Assembly (NCBI GenBank): GCA_021801605.1
Contig: JAJYXU010000153.1
Span: forward strand, 1-35,328
DNA from: Bacteroidota bacterium
GTDB lineage: Bacteria; Bacteroidota; Ignavibacteria; Ignavibacteriales; Melioribacteraceae
Direction of reading: 5' to 3'
DNA length: 35,328 bases
Part shown: positions 18,109 through 26,142 of the stretch, piece after piece
How the letters are laid out: each line of letters starts with the position of its first letter
How positions within the stretch are numbered: the first letter of the stretch is position 1
The notes under the pieces: model-generated
Database searches by the model: none
What the model saw: the letters and a program-made list of their open reading frames with translations, nothing else
What the model was told of the DNA's origin: nothing
Program-made: the position numbers and the translations under genes

Positions 18109-19353
18109 ATGGAAAAGATTACCTCAATTGATCAAAACTTATTTATCAAGTTTGCTGAAAAATATGGTACGCCTTTATATGTATATGATGCTGATCTAAT
18201 TGTTGAACGGTACAAAGAGCTTTATAAGTATATAACATGGCCTAAGCTGAAAATATTATATGCAATGAAAGCCAATTATAATATTGGAATCTTGAATTTG
18301 TTAAAAAACAGTAAAGCTTATCTTGATACGGTTAGTCCTGCAGAAGTTCATCTTGCATTAAAACTGGGATTCTCAAAAGAAGATATTTTATACACAGCGA
18401 ATAATATTACCGATGAAGAAATGCATGAAATAAAAAAAACCGGCGTGCTTTTTAATATCGGATCATTAAGCAGGTTACAAAAATATGCCGCTGCTTATCC
18501 GGGAAGTAAAATCTGTATTAGATTTAATCCGGATGTTTACGCAGGCGCACATAAGCATGTAAAAACCGGTGGTGAGATTACTAAATTCGGAATATTGTTA
18601 TCCGATGTTAATTCTGCAAAAGAGATTACTGATAAATATAATATTAAAGTCGTTGGGCTTCATGAACACACAGGTTCGGGAATTGGTGAAACAGATAAAA
18701 TTTATGAAAGTATGACCAACTTGCTTAAAATAGCTAATCGAGAGGATTTTCCACATTTAAAGTTTATTGATTTCGGTGGAGGATTCAAAATTCCTTATAA
18801 ACCAACAAGTACAAGAATTGATTACGCCAGCTTTGGAGAAAATATCAGTTCTATTTTTTCTGAATTTTGCAAACGATACGGGAGAGATCTATATATGTAT
18901 TTTGAACCCGGTAAATATATTGTTGCCGAGTCGGGATATCTTTTGATGGAAGTTAATACTATAAAAAATAACAGAGGAAGATTGATTGCAGGTACCAATT
19001 CCGGATTTAATCATCTTATACGTCCGTTACTTTACGGTTCATATCATCAAATAGAAAATATAAGTAATCCTAACGGTGAATTAAAAATTTACGATGTATG
19101 TGGAAATATTTGCGAGACGGGCGATTGCTTTGCAGAACAAAGAGAATTACCCGAAATACGTGAAGGCGACAAGCTTATTATTAAAAATGCAGGGGCTTAT
19201 TGTTATTCAATGGGTAGTATTTATAATTTAAGATCAATGCCTTCGGAATTGTTGGTTGCAGACGGGAAAGAATTTATAATTACAAAAAGACTTTCAAATG
19301 AAGAATTAGCGGAATCAATAATTTCTTCGGCTAATGAAGTAATTAGATTTTAA
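18109..19353 (+). CDS. lysA: Diaminopimelate decarboxylase
   Basis: 414 residues, the normal length for LysA. This PLP enzyme (fold type III) decarboxylates meso-diaminopimelate to L-lysine in the cytoplasm. Visible motifs are 'LYAMKANYN' with Lys54 as the cofactor lysine, 'GLHEHTGSG', 'FIDFGGGFKIPY', 'FEPGKYIVAESG', and the catalytic-cysteine region 'CGNICETGDCFAEQR' followed by 'NAGAYCYSMGSIYNLR', which matches LysA better than ornithine or arginine decarboxylases. A TATAAT-like box lies at about 18082-18087, downstream of the palindromic element, so it may be transcribed independently of the cassette upstream. A carboxynorspermidine decarboxylase role is less likely given the length and C-terminal motif. 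Confidence 0.88.
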   Translation: MEKITSIDQNLFIKFAEKYGTPLYVYDADLIVERYKELYKYITWPKLKILYAMKANYNIGILNLLKNSKAYLDTVSPAEVHLALKLGFSKEDILYTANNITDEEMHEIKKTGVLFNIGSLSRLQKYAAAYPGSKICIRFNPDVYAGAHKHVKTGGEITKFGILLSDVNSAKEITDKYNIKVVGLHEHTGSGIGETDKIYESMTNLLKIANREDFPHLKFIDFGGGFKIPYKPTSTRIDYASFGENISSIFSEFCKRYGRDLYMYFEPGKYIVAESGYLLMEVNTIKNNRGRLIAGTNSGFNHLIRPLLYGSYHQIENISNPNGELKIYDVCGNICETGDCFAEQRELPEIREGDKLIIKNAGAYCYSMGSIYNLRSMPSELLVADGKEFIITKRLSNEELAESIISSANEVIRF

Positions 19354-19407
19354 ATGTGCCATTGTCCTCTTTTATTAATTCCAAAATTTAATTCAGGTAA
19401 GAAAGCC

Positions 19408-19438
19408 ACCGACTTTTCATGGGCAAAATTTAGTCGGT
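19408..19438 (+). terminator. Possible weak terminator after lysA
   Basis: ACCGAC (19408-19413) can pair with GTCGGT (19433-19438) across a 19-base loop, followed by TTAATTTA. The stem is short, so this is tentative. Confidence 0.3.
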
Positions 19439-19453
19439 TTAATTTATCCGTCT

Positions 19454-19969
19454 ATGAAAGCCAAACAATACAAGACATTCCGTTTGTTTGATGAAGAAAA
19501 ATATTTGTGCGGCTGGAAGAATGAAAAAACAAACGAACTAAAAATGACACGGCAACCGAAAGGAGAATTAACTCAACTTGCCTTCAGCGGAATTCATATT
19601 GCCAATCCTTCGATATTCAAACTTATGCCATCGGAGAAAGTTTTTTCTATAGTTGATTTCTACTTATCAATCGCATCTCAAAATCGAATATCTTATTTTG
19701 AACACAGTAATTCCCTTTTTATAGATTTAGGTAAAAAAGAAAATTTGGCAGAAGCAGAAAAAATCTTTAACAAAAAATTTTTAACGAAAGGAACCGATCA
19801 TGAAAAAAATGGCATTGATATTAGTTCTTCTCTTGACAATAAATTCTCTTGCATCAGCGCAAGGCGTAGATTGGATAAAAGAGCATTACACAAAAAAAGA
19901 TTACCATATTCAGATGAGAGACGGTATTACACTTTTCACTTCTGTTTACTCACCAAAAGACACAACTAA
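19454..19969 (+). pseudogene. C-terminal remnant of a MurU-like sugar-phosphate nucleotidyltransferase
   Basis: Residues ~5-112 of this frame resemble the C-terminal half of nucleotidyltransferases such as MurU or mannose-1-phosphate guanylyltransferase: 'YKTFRLFDEEKYLCGWKNEKT', 'LAFSGIHIANPSIFKLM', 'FSIVDFYLSIASQNRISYFEHSN', 'FIDLGKKENLAEAEKIF'. The N-terminal half with the nucleotide-binding GxGTRL loop is missing; the bases upstream in this frame run only to a stop near 19367 and show no such motif. The frame has also lost its natural stop and reads on for ~57 codons over the start of the CocE gene in another frame. A 5'-deleted gene in decay is the simplest reading. Only about 19454-19795 is meaningful. 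Confidence 0.7.
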
Positions 19970-21668
19970 AATTTATCCCATACTTATAGTGCGCACACCT
20001 TACACAGTTGCGCCTTATGGTGAAGATAAATATCCGCAGAACCTCGGACCTAACGATACATTTGCAAAAGAGGGCTACATTTTTGTTTTTCAGGATGTGC
20101 GCGGACAATTTCTTAGCGAAGGCAAGTACGACAACATGCGCGCTTATATTCCAAACAAAAAGAGCAGTAAAGATTTTGATGAAGCGACCGATACTTATGA
20201 TACAATTGATTGGCTCGTAAAAAATTTAAAACATAACAACGGCAATGTTGGCATCTGGGGAATTTCTTATCCCGGATTTTACGCTGCTATGTCGTTGATT
20301 GATTCTCATCCTGCATTAAAAGCTGTTTCACCGCAAGCGCCAATCTCCGATTGGTTTATCGGTGACGATATGCATCACAACGGCGCGTTAACTCTTTCGA
20401 TGTCATTCAACTTTTTCAAAGGATTTGACCAGCAACGCGATTCACTAACAACACAATGGAAACCGGGACCAAAATACGATTCACCGGATATGTATAATTT
20501 CTTTCTAAAACTTGGTCCTTTATCAAATGCCAACAAAAAATATTTCGAAGGCAAACTTCCTTTCTGGAATGCGATGACTCAACATGGAAATTATGATTTG
20601 TTCTGGCAGTCGAGAAACAACCTTCCCTACTTTAAAAATGTTAAACCGGCGGTATTAATTGTTGGCGGCTGGTACGATTCCGAAGATCTTTATGGACCTC
20701 TTCACATTTATACATCCATCGAAGGAAAAAATCCTAACAACAAAACTCATCTTGTGATGGGACCCTGGAGCCACGGCGGTTGGGCTCGCAGTGACGGATC
20801 AGTATTTGGGGATTTTACATTAGGCGAAAACACAAGCGATTATTATAATAAAAATTTGATCACTCCCTTTTTCAATTATTACTTAAAAGGAATTGGCACA
20901 TTGAATTTACCTGAAGCTGTAACTTTCAGAACAGGATCTAATGTTTGGGTAAATTATGATGAATGGCCTCCTAAGAATGTTGAGAAAAGAACTTTATATA
21001 TGGCTCCGGATAATAAATTGAGCTGGGACAAACCAGCCGGAAAGAAAAATTTATTTGATGAATATTTGAGCGACCCTGGCAAACCGGTTCCATACACATC
21101 TAAGTTTTACGATTCACAACAAATGTACTTCCGACCTTACATGTCGGATGACCAGCGTTTTGCATCCTCTCGTCCAGATGTTCTTGTTTATGAAACTGAA
21201 CTTCTTGAAAATGATGTTACAGTCAGCGGACCAATTCTTGCTGATTTTTTTGTTTCAACGACCGGTACTGATGCCGACTGGGTTGTGAAAGTTATTGATG
21301 TTTATCCGGACAGCACAAAAAATCCAAACCCAAATCCAAATAACATTGAGATGGGCGGATACCAAAGGTTAATCCGTTATGAAATCATGCGCGGCAAATT
21401 CCGCAATAGTTACGAAAAGCCGCAACCTTTTGTCCCCAATAAAGTAGCCGAAGTAAAAATAAATCTGAACGATGTTGATCACACTTTTTTGAGAGGTCAC
21501 AAAATTATGGTTCAGGTTCAGAGCAGTTTCTTCCCTTTCTTCGACCGCAATCCGCAAAAGTTTGTTGATATCTATAGCGCAAAGGAAGGAGATTTTCAGA
21601 AAGCTTTCAATAGAGTTTATTTCTCTGAGAAATTCCCGTCAAAGATTACATTCGGAGTTTTGAAATAA
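19800..21668 (+). CDS. Secreted CocE/NonD family alpha/beta hydrolase
   Basis: 622 residues, with AAGGA before ATG 19800. The signal peptide ends 'ASAQ'. The alpha/beta hydrolase core carries the nucleophile in 'GIWGISYPGFYAA' (Ser156), a likely acid in 'GGWYDSEDLYGP' and a likely His in 'GPWSHGGWARSDG'. The C-terminal ~170 residues form the jelly-roll X-Pro dipeptidyl-peptidase-like domain ('VLVYETELLENDVTVSGPILADFFVSTTG'). The family includes cocaine esterase, glutaryl-7-ACA acylase and X-prolyl dipeptidyl peptidase. The exported location suggests ester or peptide hydrolysis in the periplasm or outside the cell. The gene appears to have its own translation start within the tail of the decayed MurU-like frame. 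Confidence 0.88.
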   Translation: MKKMALILVLLLTINSLASAQGVDWIKEHYTKKDYHIQMRDGITLFTSVYSPKDTTKIYPILIVRTPYTVAPYGEDKYPQNLGPNDTFAKEGYIFVFQDVRGQFLSEGKYDNMRAYIPNKKSSKDFDEATDTYDTIDWLVKNLKHNNGNVGIWGISYPGFYAAMSLIDSHPALKAVSPQAPISDWFIGDDMHHNGALTLSMSFNFFKGFDQQRDSLTTQWKPGPKYDSPDMYNFFLKLGPLSNANKKYFEGKLPFWNAMTQHGNYDLFWQSRNNLPYFKNVKPAVLIVGGWYDSEDLYGPLHIYTSIEGKNPNNKTHLVMGPWSHGGWARSDGSVFGDFTLGENTSDYYNKNLITPFFNYYLKGIGTLNLPEAVTFRTGSNVWVNYDEWPPKNVEKRTLYMAPDNKLSWDKPAGKKNLFDEYLSDPGKPVPYTSKFYDSQQMYFRPYMSDDQRFASSRPDVLVYETELLENDVTVSGPILADFFVSTTGTDADWVVKVIDVYPDSTKNPNPNPNNIEMGGYQRLIRYEIMRGKFRNSYEKPQPFVPNKVAEVKINLNDVDHTFLRGHKIMVQVQSSFFPFFDRNPQKFVDIYSAKEGDFQKAFNRVYFSEKFPSKITFGVLK

Positions 21669-21723
21669 ATTTCTTTCTACAAATTTTTTGATTAAGTTAT
21701 AATAACTAAACTTGGAGGTTAGA

Positions 21724-22251
21724 ATGAAAAAGCTGTATTCCATAATAATATTAATAATTATTACCGGAACAATTAACGCTCAAAGTATAGCAATTGGAGC
21801 TCAGGGCGCTTATGTAAAATCGCAAGATGCTGATGCTGTTATTATGCCAGTTGCTGCAATCAGACTTGGTTTTGTAGGATTAAAAGTTGAGGGATCAATC
21901 GGTTATAAATCCGACAAATATTTTGACGGTGCAATTAAAGCAACTTCCTACCCAGTTATGTTTACAGGGTTCCTAAATCTGCTGCCAATAGTCCACTTGG
22001 AAGGCGGCATCGGCTATTATAATACAAAAGTTGAATATAGCGGATTATTCTCCGGAACACCTTCAGAGACAAATAGTAATATCGGTTATCACGCAGGTGC
22101 CGGTTTAGAAATACCGTTAGGGAATTTACTTTTAACCGGTGATATCCGTTACGTAATTGAAAAAACAAAATTTGCTAATTTAAAAAGCACTGCAGATTTA
22201 AAAAGCGACTTCTACATGGTTGTCGTTGGATTAATGTTTAAGCTGTACTAA
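21724..22251 (+). CDS. Small outer-membrane beta-barrel protein
   Basis: 175 residues. ATG 21724 is chosen because GGAGG (21714-21718) lies 5 bases upstream; the frame is open to a TTG at 21712. A signal peptide ends 'INAQ', followed by alternating amphipathic strands ('AIRLGFVGLKVEGSIGYKS', 'LEGGIGYYNTKVEYSG', 'GAGLEIPLGNLLLTGDIRYVI') and a final strand 'DFYMVVVGLMFKLY', as in 8-stranded OmpW/OmpX-type barrels. No function can be assigned beyond outer-membrane localisation. Confidence 0.75.
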   Translation: MKKLYSIIILIIITGTINAQSIAIGAQGAYVKSQDADAVIMPVAAIRLGFVGLKVEGSIGYKSDKYFDGAIKATSYPVMFTGFLNLLPIVHLEGGIGYYNTKVEYSGLFSGTPSETNSNIGYHAGAGLEIPLGNLLLTGDIRYVIEKTKFANLKSTADLKSDFYMVVVGLMFKLY

Positions 22252-22289
22252 ACAACTTATTATTTTTCAAAAATAATTTATGAGGTTGT

Positions 22290-22820
22290 ATGGTTTTCGA
22301 TTGTTTGAAAAATGCCGAACAATATTTTCCGCTTGGAGAAAAAATAGAAAAAGCTCTGCGTTATTTATCTAACACCGATTTTACCAATGTTGAACCCGGC
22401 ACATACGAAATTGACGGTGAAAATATTTTTGCTATCGTTCAAGAATACAATACAAAGCCATCAAGTTCTGCAAAATGGGAAGCACATAAAAAGTATATTG
22501 ATATTCAGTATATGATTTCAGGAAAAGAAAAAATGGGCTTTACTGATTCCAGAAAAGTAATAGTATTACAGGAATACCACGAAAACAAAGATCTAATTCT
22601 TTATAAAGGTGAAGGAAATTTTTTAATTGCTGAAGAAGGACATTTTGCTATTTTCTATCCGACAGATATTCATATGCCGCAATTAGCATTAAACATTCCC
22701 AAAGAAGTTAAAAAAGTTGTTGTAAAAGTGAGAACTGATTTTGTTGCGGAAAGTAAACATTCTGTAGAAACTGATGTTAATCTTGAACAAGAAAATTCAT
22801 CACCTACGGTTGAAGAATAA
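22290..22820 (+). CDS. YhcH/YjgK/YiaL family (DUF386) sugar-handling protein
   Basis: 176 residues. The DUF386 cupin fold is indicated by 'EVEPGTYEIDGENIFAIVQEY'-like sequence near residue 35, 'AKWEAHKKYIDIQYMISGKEKMGF', 'DLILYKGEGNFLIAEEGHFAIFYPTDIHMPQLA' and 'VKKVVVKVRTDF'; the conserved Glu and His residues fit a metal-bound beta-barrel. Relatives (YhcH, YiaL, EbgC) are linked to sialic acid or other sugar metabolism as anomerases or epimerases. The last ~22 residues, rich in Glu and Ser, extend past the family core. No sialic acid genes are nearby, so the sugar is unknown. It is cytoplasmic, with no signal peptide. Confidence 0.85.
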   Translation: MVFDCLKNAEQYFPLGEKIEKALRYLSNTDFTNVEPGTYEIDGENIFAIVQEYNTKPSSSAKWEAHKKYIDIQYMISGKEKMGFTDSRKVIVLQEYHENKDLILYKGEGNFLIAEEGHFAIFYPTDIHMPQLALNIPKEVKKVVVKVRTDFVAESKHSVETDVNLEQENSSPTVEE

Positions 22821-22841
22821 AATTATTTTAGCTATCAGCAG

Positions 22842-22866
22842 CCGGTGATCTCACAAAGATCACCGG
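22842..22866. terminator. Bidirectional hairpin between convergent genes
   Basis: A perfect 10-bp stem, CCGGTGATCT (22842-22851) with AGATCACCGG (22857-22866) and a 5-base loop, placed between the YhcH-type gene (plus) and the FKBP gene (minus). There is no long T-run on either side. Confidence 0.65.
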
Positions 22867-22882
22867 TCACTATTTATAAAAA

Positions 22883-23632
22883 CTACTTTACTATATCTAA
22901 CAATTCCACTTCAAAAGTTAATACTGTTGCCGGAGGAATCATTTCTCCACGTCCCATCTCACCATACCCAAGTTCGTAGGGAATAAAAAATTGATACTTG
23001 CTACCGACTTGCATTAGTTGTAATCCTTCAGTCCATCCTTTGATAACTTGATTGAGAGGAAATTCAGCAGGTTCATTTCTATCATAAGAGCTGTCAAATA
23101 CTTTACCATCAAGCAATGTCCCTTTGTAATGAACTTTCACTTTGTCAGTTGATTTGGGAAAAGCGCCGGTTCCTTTTGTAATAACTTTATATTGTAAACC
23201 GCTTTCGGTAGTTACAACGCCTTCTTTCTTTTTATTTTCTGCTAAGAAGGCAGCACCTTCTCTTTTATTCTTATCAATAATTGGAGCCATCTCTTCTCTC
23301 TTCTTTTCCTCTTCGGCTTTCTGTTGAGCTATTTGACGTTCTTGCATTCTGGAATTAAGCGCTGTTAATACTGAAGCTATTTTTTCTTGCGGTATGACTG
23401 ATTTAGAATTGGAAGCATCTTTAAGAGACTCTATTAATACATTCAGATTAAGCTGTATCATAGGGTCTTTCAAATTGCCATAAATATTCTGACCAATAGC
23501 ATAACTGATCGAATCTCCCTGAGTCTTCAATACAACCGAAGATGCCGCTTTATTTGTTGTTTGTTTTTTATTCTGTGCAGAGACCACAGAAATTGTTAAC
23601 AACATTATCAGAAATAATCTCATCAACTTCAT
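22883..23632 (-). CDS. FKBP-type peptidyl-prolyl isomerase, FkpA/Mip-like
   Basis: 249 residues, exported by an N-terminal signal peptide ([17 protein letters not shown]); Met1 and Met4 are both possible starts. Residues ~40-140 are the helical dimerisation region of the FkpA/Mip group ('[15 protein letters not shown]', then a charged coiled-coil-like stretch rich in Gln, Glu and Lys). The C-terminal ~110 residues are the FKBP domain: '[15 protein letters not shown]', '[21 protein letters not shown]', '[30 protein letters not shown]', '[16 protein letters not shown]'. It probably helps fold exported proteins in the periplasm, which suits an organism with many secreted beta-proteins. It is divergent from the DUF1028 gene. 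Confidence 0.9.
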   Translation of the reverse strand: MKLMRLFLIMLLTISVVSAQNKKQTTNKAASSVVLKTQGDSISYAIGQNIYGNLKDPMIQLNLNVLIESLKDASNSKSVIPQEKIASVLTALNSRMQERQIAQQKAEEEKKREEMAPIIDKNKREGAAFLAENKKKEGVVTTESGLQYKVITKGTGAFPKSTDKVKVHYKGTLLDGKVFDSSYDRNEPAEFPLNQVIKGWTEGLQLMQVGSKYQFFIPYELGYGEMGRGEMIPPATVLTFEVELLDIVK

Positions 23633-23745
23633 TTTTTCTCCTTTAATAAAATGTTTAGTGATTTATGGGTTGTGAAAATAACTTCAATGGTTGTGATAAG
23701 CAAATTTAGAAAATCTACCTTACTATTTTCAGTCATCTGCTTTGG

Positions 23746-23776
23746 TTGTATGTTGAAAGAAAAAATCTCTAATTTG
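23746..23776 (+). promoter_or_regulatory. Possible Bacteroidota-type promoter of the DUF1028 gene
   Basis: TTG (23746-23748) and TAATTTG (23770-23776) are spaced 21 bases apart, close to the TTG/TAnnTTTG pattern known for Bacteroidota, and end 26 bp before the ATG. The motif is one base shorter than the consensus, so this is tentative. Confidence 0.3.
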
Positions 23777-23802
23777 TACTAAGAATTAATTTGGAGATAA
23801 TT

Positions 23803-24807
23803 ATGAAGAGTAAATTTTTATTGAAACTGGTTTTCTTAATTCCATTCGCAATTCTCAATTCACAATTCTCAATTCTCAACGCACAACTATACAAATCCGA
23901 TTCCCCTTTTGCACACACTTATTCCATTGTAGCATTCGATGAAAAAACCGGCGATATGGGAGTTGCAGTACAATCGCATTGGTTTTCTGTAGGAACGATT
24001 GTTACATGGGGTGAAGCCGGTGTTGGTGTTGTTGCAACTCAATCATTTGTGAATCCCGCTTTCGGACCAGGCGGATTAGAATTGTTAAAGAAAGGAAAAA
24101 CCCCGCAAGAAGCGGTTGATGAATTAATAAAGAGTGATGAAGGAAGAGAATTCCGCCAGCTTGCCATTCTCGATTCAAAAGGAAGAGCCGCATCATTCAC
24201 AGGTAAAAATTGTATTCAACCTGCAGGAAATATTGTCGGTAAAGGATTTTCTGTTCAAGCTAATTTGATGTCGAACGATCGCATTTGGCCTGCGATGGAA
24301 AAAGCGTTTATAAATTCTAAAGGAGCTTTAGCAGAAAGGATGCTTGTTGCACTCGAAGCTGCCGAGAATGCAGGCGGTGATATACGAGGAAAACAATCTG
24401 CCGCTCTTTTAGTAGTGCGTGCTAAATCAACCGGAAAAATTTGGGAAGACCGTTTAGTTGACCTTCGCGTTGATGACAATAAAGCACCGCTCGTTGAGTT
24501 ACGTAGATTGCTCAACATACATCGCGCTTACGAACATATGAACAACGGTGATCTTGCAGTTGAGAAGAATGATATGGACGCTGCAATGAAAGAGTATTCT
24601 TCAGCAATGAAAATGTTTCCCGATAATCTTGAGATGAAATTTTGGACTGCGATCGCACTCGCCAACAAAGGAAATCTAAAAGAAGCTTTACCCATGTTTA
24701 GAGAAATTTTTGCAAAGGATAAAAATTGGAGAGACTTAACCCCACGTCTTCTTCCAAATGGATTATTGAAAGTTACTCCGGATCAGTTGAACGAAATTCT
24801 GAAATGA
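23803..24807 (+). CDS. Secreted DUF1028 (Ntn-hydrolase-like) protein with C-terminal TPR
   Basis: 334 residues from ATG 23803, which has GGAG shortly upstream; a TTG four codons earlier is less likely. The signal peptide has an odd C-region ('FAILNSQFSILNAQ') encoded by a short nucleotide repeat (see 23858-23879). DUF1028 follows at ~30-235: 'FAHTYSIVAFDEKTGDMGVAVQSHWFSVG', 'AGVGVVATQSFVNPAFGPGGLELL', 'LAILDSKGRAASFTG'. Residues ~240-315 look like TPR helices ('AYEHMNNGDLAVEKNDMDAAMKEYSSAMKMFPDN'). DUF1028 proteins adopt an N-terminal-nucleophile hydrolase-like fold, but their substrates are not established. Its terminator is shared with the convergent MFS gene. Confidence 0.85.
   Translation: MKSKFLLKLVFLIPFAILNSQFSILNAQLYKSDSPFAHTYSIVAFDEKTGDMGVAVQSHWFSVGTIVTWGEAGVGVVATQSFVNPAFGPGGLELLKKGKTPQEAVDELIKSDEGREFRQLAILDSKGRAASFTGKNCIQPAGNIVGKGFSVQANLMSNDRIWPAMEKAFINSKGALAERMLVALEAAENAGGDIRGKQSAALLVVRAKSTGKIWEDRLVDLRVDDNKAPLVELRRLLNIHRAYEHMNNGDLAVEKNDMDAAMKEYSSAMKMFPDNLEMKFWTAIALANKGNLKEALPMFREIFAKDKNWRDLTPRLLPNGLLKVTPDQLNEILK
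23858..23879 (-). repeat. 22-base repeat inside the DUF1028 signal peptide (copy 1)
   Basis: Read on the minus strand this stretch (TTGAGAATTGAGAATTGT and four more bases) is identical over 22 bases to 29689-29710, which lies between genes. Here it encodes the end of the signal peptide in frame. Confidence 0.7.
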
Positions 24808-24814
24808 ACTTCTA

Positions 24815-24846
24815 TCCCCGCCAACAGTTTGATATGTCGGCGGGGA
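24815..24846. terminator. Bidirectional hairpin between DUF1028 and MFS genes
   Basis: CCCCGCC (24816-24822) pairs with GGCGGGG (24839-24845), extended by a T-A pair, between two convergent stops 46 bp apart. The stem is GC-rich against an AT-rich background. Confidence 0.65.
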
Positions 24847-24852
24847 AATAAT

Positions 24853-26094
24853 TTACAATTTTAGCTTGCGTAAATTTGGAGCCAACCTTCTAACAGTTGT
24901 TACAACAGCCAGCGTCATACTTCCTCCAAAGATCACAGAAGGAATCAATCCCATTAATTTTGCAGCCACACCGGATTCAAATGATCCAAGTTCGTTTGAA
25001 GAACCGACGAAAATACTATTTACAGATGAAACTCGTCCGCGCATTTCATCAGGTGTATAAACTTGAATGATTGTGCTTCGGATAATCACACTTACATTAT
25101 CGAACATACCGCTAAGTATTAATATAAAGAGAGATACATAAAAGTTTTTTGATACAGCAAAAAGAATGATCGAAACTCCAAATCCGAAAACGCCAATTAA
25201 AAGATTTCGTCCTGCATGTTTGAACGGAGGATTATGAGCCAGAGATAAAGACATAATTATAGAACCCACAGCAGGAGCTGCGCGTAAGAATCCTAATCCC
25301 TTAGCACCTGTATGAAGTACTTGATCTGCAAAGATCGGCAATACCGAAACAGCACCTCCAAAAAAAACTGCAAACATATCCAGACTAACCGCACTTAAAA
25401 TAATTTGATTTCCGAATACAAATTTTATTCCCGAGTATAAGCTTTGCCAAATAGTTTCTTCTTTTGTTTTTTCCGGTAAAGGTTTCTTTTCAATGAAATA
25501 GAAAAACATCCATCCTATTGCACAAAAACTGATAACAAAAAAGTATGCATATCCTACTCCAAAGAAACCATAAATAAGTCCGCCAACAGCGGGACCGGTA
25601 ACTGCACCTATGTGCCAAACAACACTACTCCATGTTGAAGCATTACCAAAGAGTTCCTTTGGTACCAACTGAGCAGCAAAAGCACTTGTTGCCGGAAAAA
25701 TAAATCCACGTGCAATTCCGGTAATAAAAATTATAAGATAAATTGGTATAGTACCATACAAGTACAGCAATGAATGAAAACGGGTTGCTACTAAGAAGAG
25801 AAAAATCGCACAGATAAAATAAACTAACGTGGAAGCGAGAATAATATTTTTTCGATTTACTTTGTCTGCAACATGACCGGCAAAAAGTGCAATACATAAA
25901 AACGGTATAGCTTCCGACATCCCGATTAATCCAAGAGAAAGAGCATCGTGAGTGAGTTCATAAATCTGCCAGCCGACAATTACCGATTGCATTTGAATTG
26001 CAAATGTGAGGAGAAAACGTGCGGTGACAAATCTTCTGTAATCCTTAATTCTTAAAGATGCGTAAGCGTCTTTGGTATTTAAATTAAATTCCAT
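24853..26094 (-). CDS. MFS transporter (MFS_3/enterobactin-exporter-like)
   Basis: 413 residues with about 12 hydrophobic segments, the usual size for the major facilitator superfamily. AGGA lies 5 bases before the ATG. The cytoplasmic loop motif between helices 2 and 3 reads 'GHVADKVNRKNII', and the first helices ('RFVTARFLLTFAIQMQSVIVGWQIYELTHDALSLGLIGMSEAIPFL') match the MFS_3/EntS-like exporters. The late stretch 'VYTPDEMRGRVSSVNSIFVGSSNELGSFESG' is also typical of that group. It is predicted to sit in the inner membrane and export a small molecule; the substrate is not evident. It follows the Fe-S protein gene by 48 bp on the same strand and may share its transcript. Confidence 0.88.
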   Translation of the reverse strand: MEFNLNTKDAYASLRIKDYRRFVTARFLLTFAIQMQSVIVGWQIYELTHDALSLGLIGMSEAIPFLCIALFAGHVADKVNRKNIILASTLVYFICAIFLFLVATRFHSLLYLYGTIPIYLIIFITGIARGFIFPATSAFAAQLVPKELFGNASTWSSVVWHIGAVTGPAVGGLIYGFFGVGYAYFFVISFCAIGWMFFYFIEKKPLPEKTKEETIWQSLYSGIKFVFGNQIILSAVSLDMFAVFFGGAVSVLPIFADQVLHTGAKGLGFLRAAPAVGSIIMSLSLAHNPPFKHAGRNLLIGVFGFGVSIILFAVSKNFYVSLFILILSGMFDNVSVIIRSTIIQVYTPDEMRGRVSSVNSIFVGSSNELGSFESGVAAKLMGLIPSVIFGGSMTLAVVTTVRRLAPNLRKLKL

Positions 26095-26142
26095 GAAATC
26101 CTTTTATAAAATATCCTTCAAAAGTTATAATGATAAGAAAAA

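Noticed and set aside
19454-19969. Reading this frame as an intact 171-residue gene
   Set aside because: The catalytic N-terminal half is absent and the last third overlaps the CocE gene in a different frame, so decay is the better explanation.
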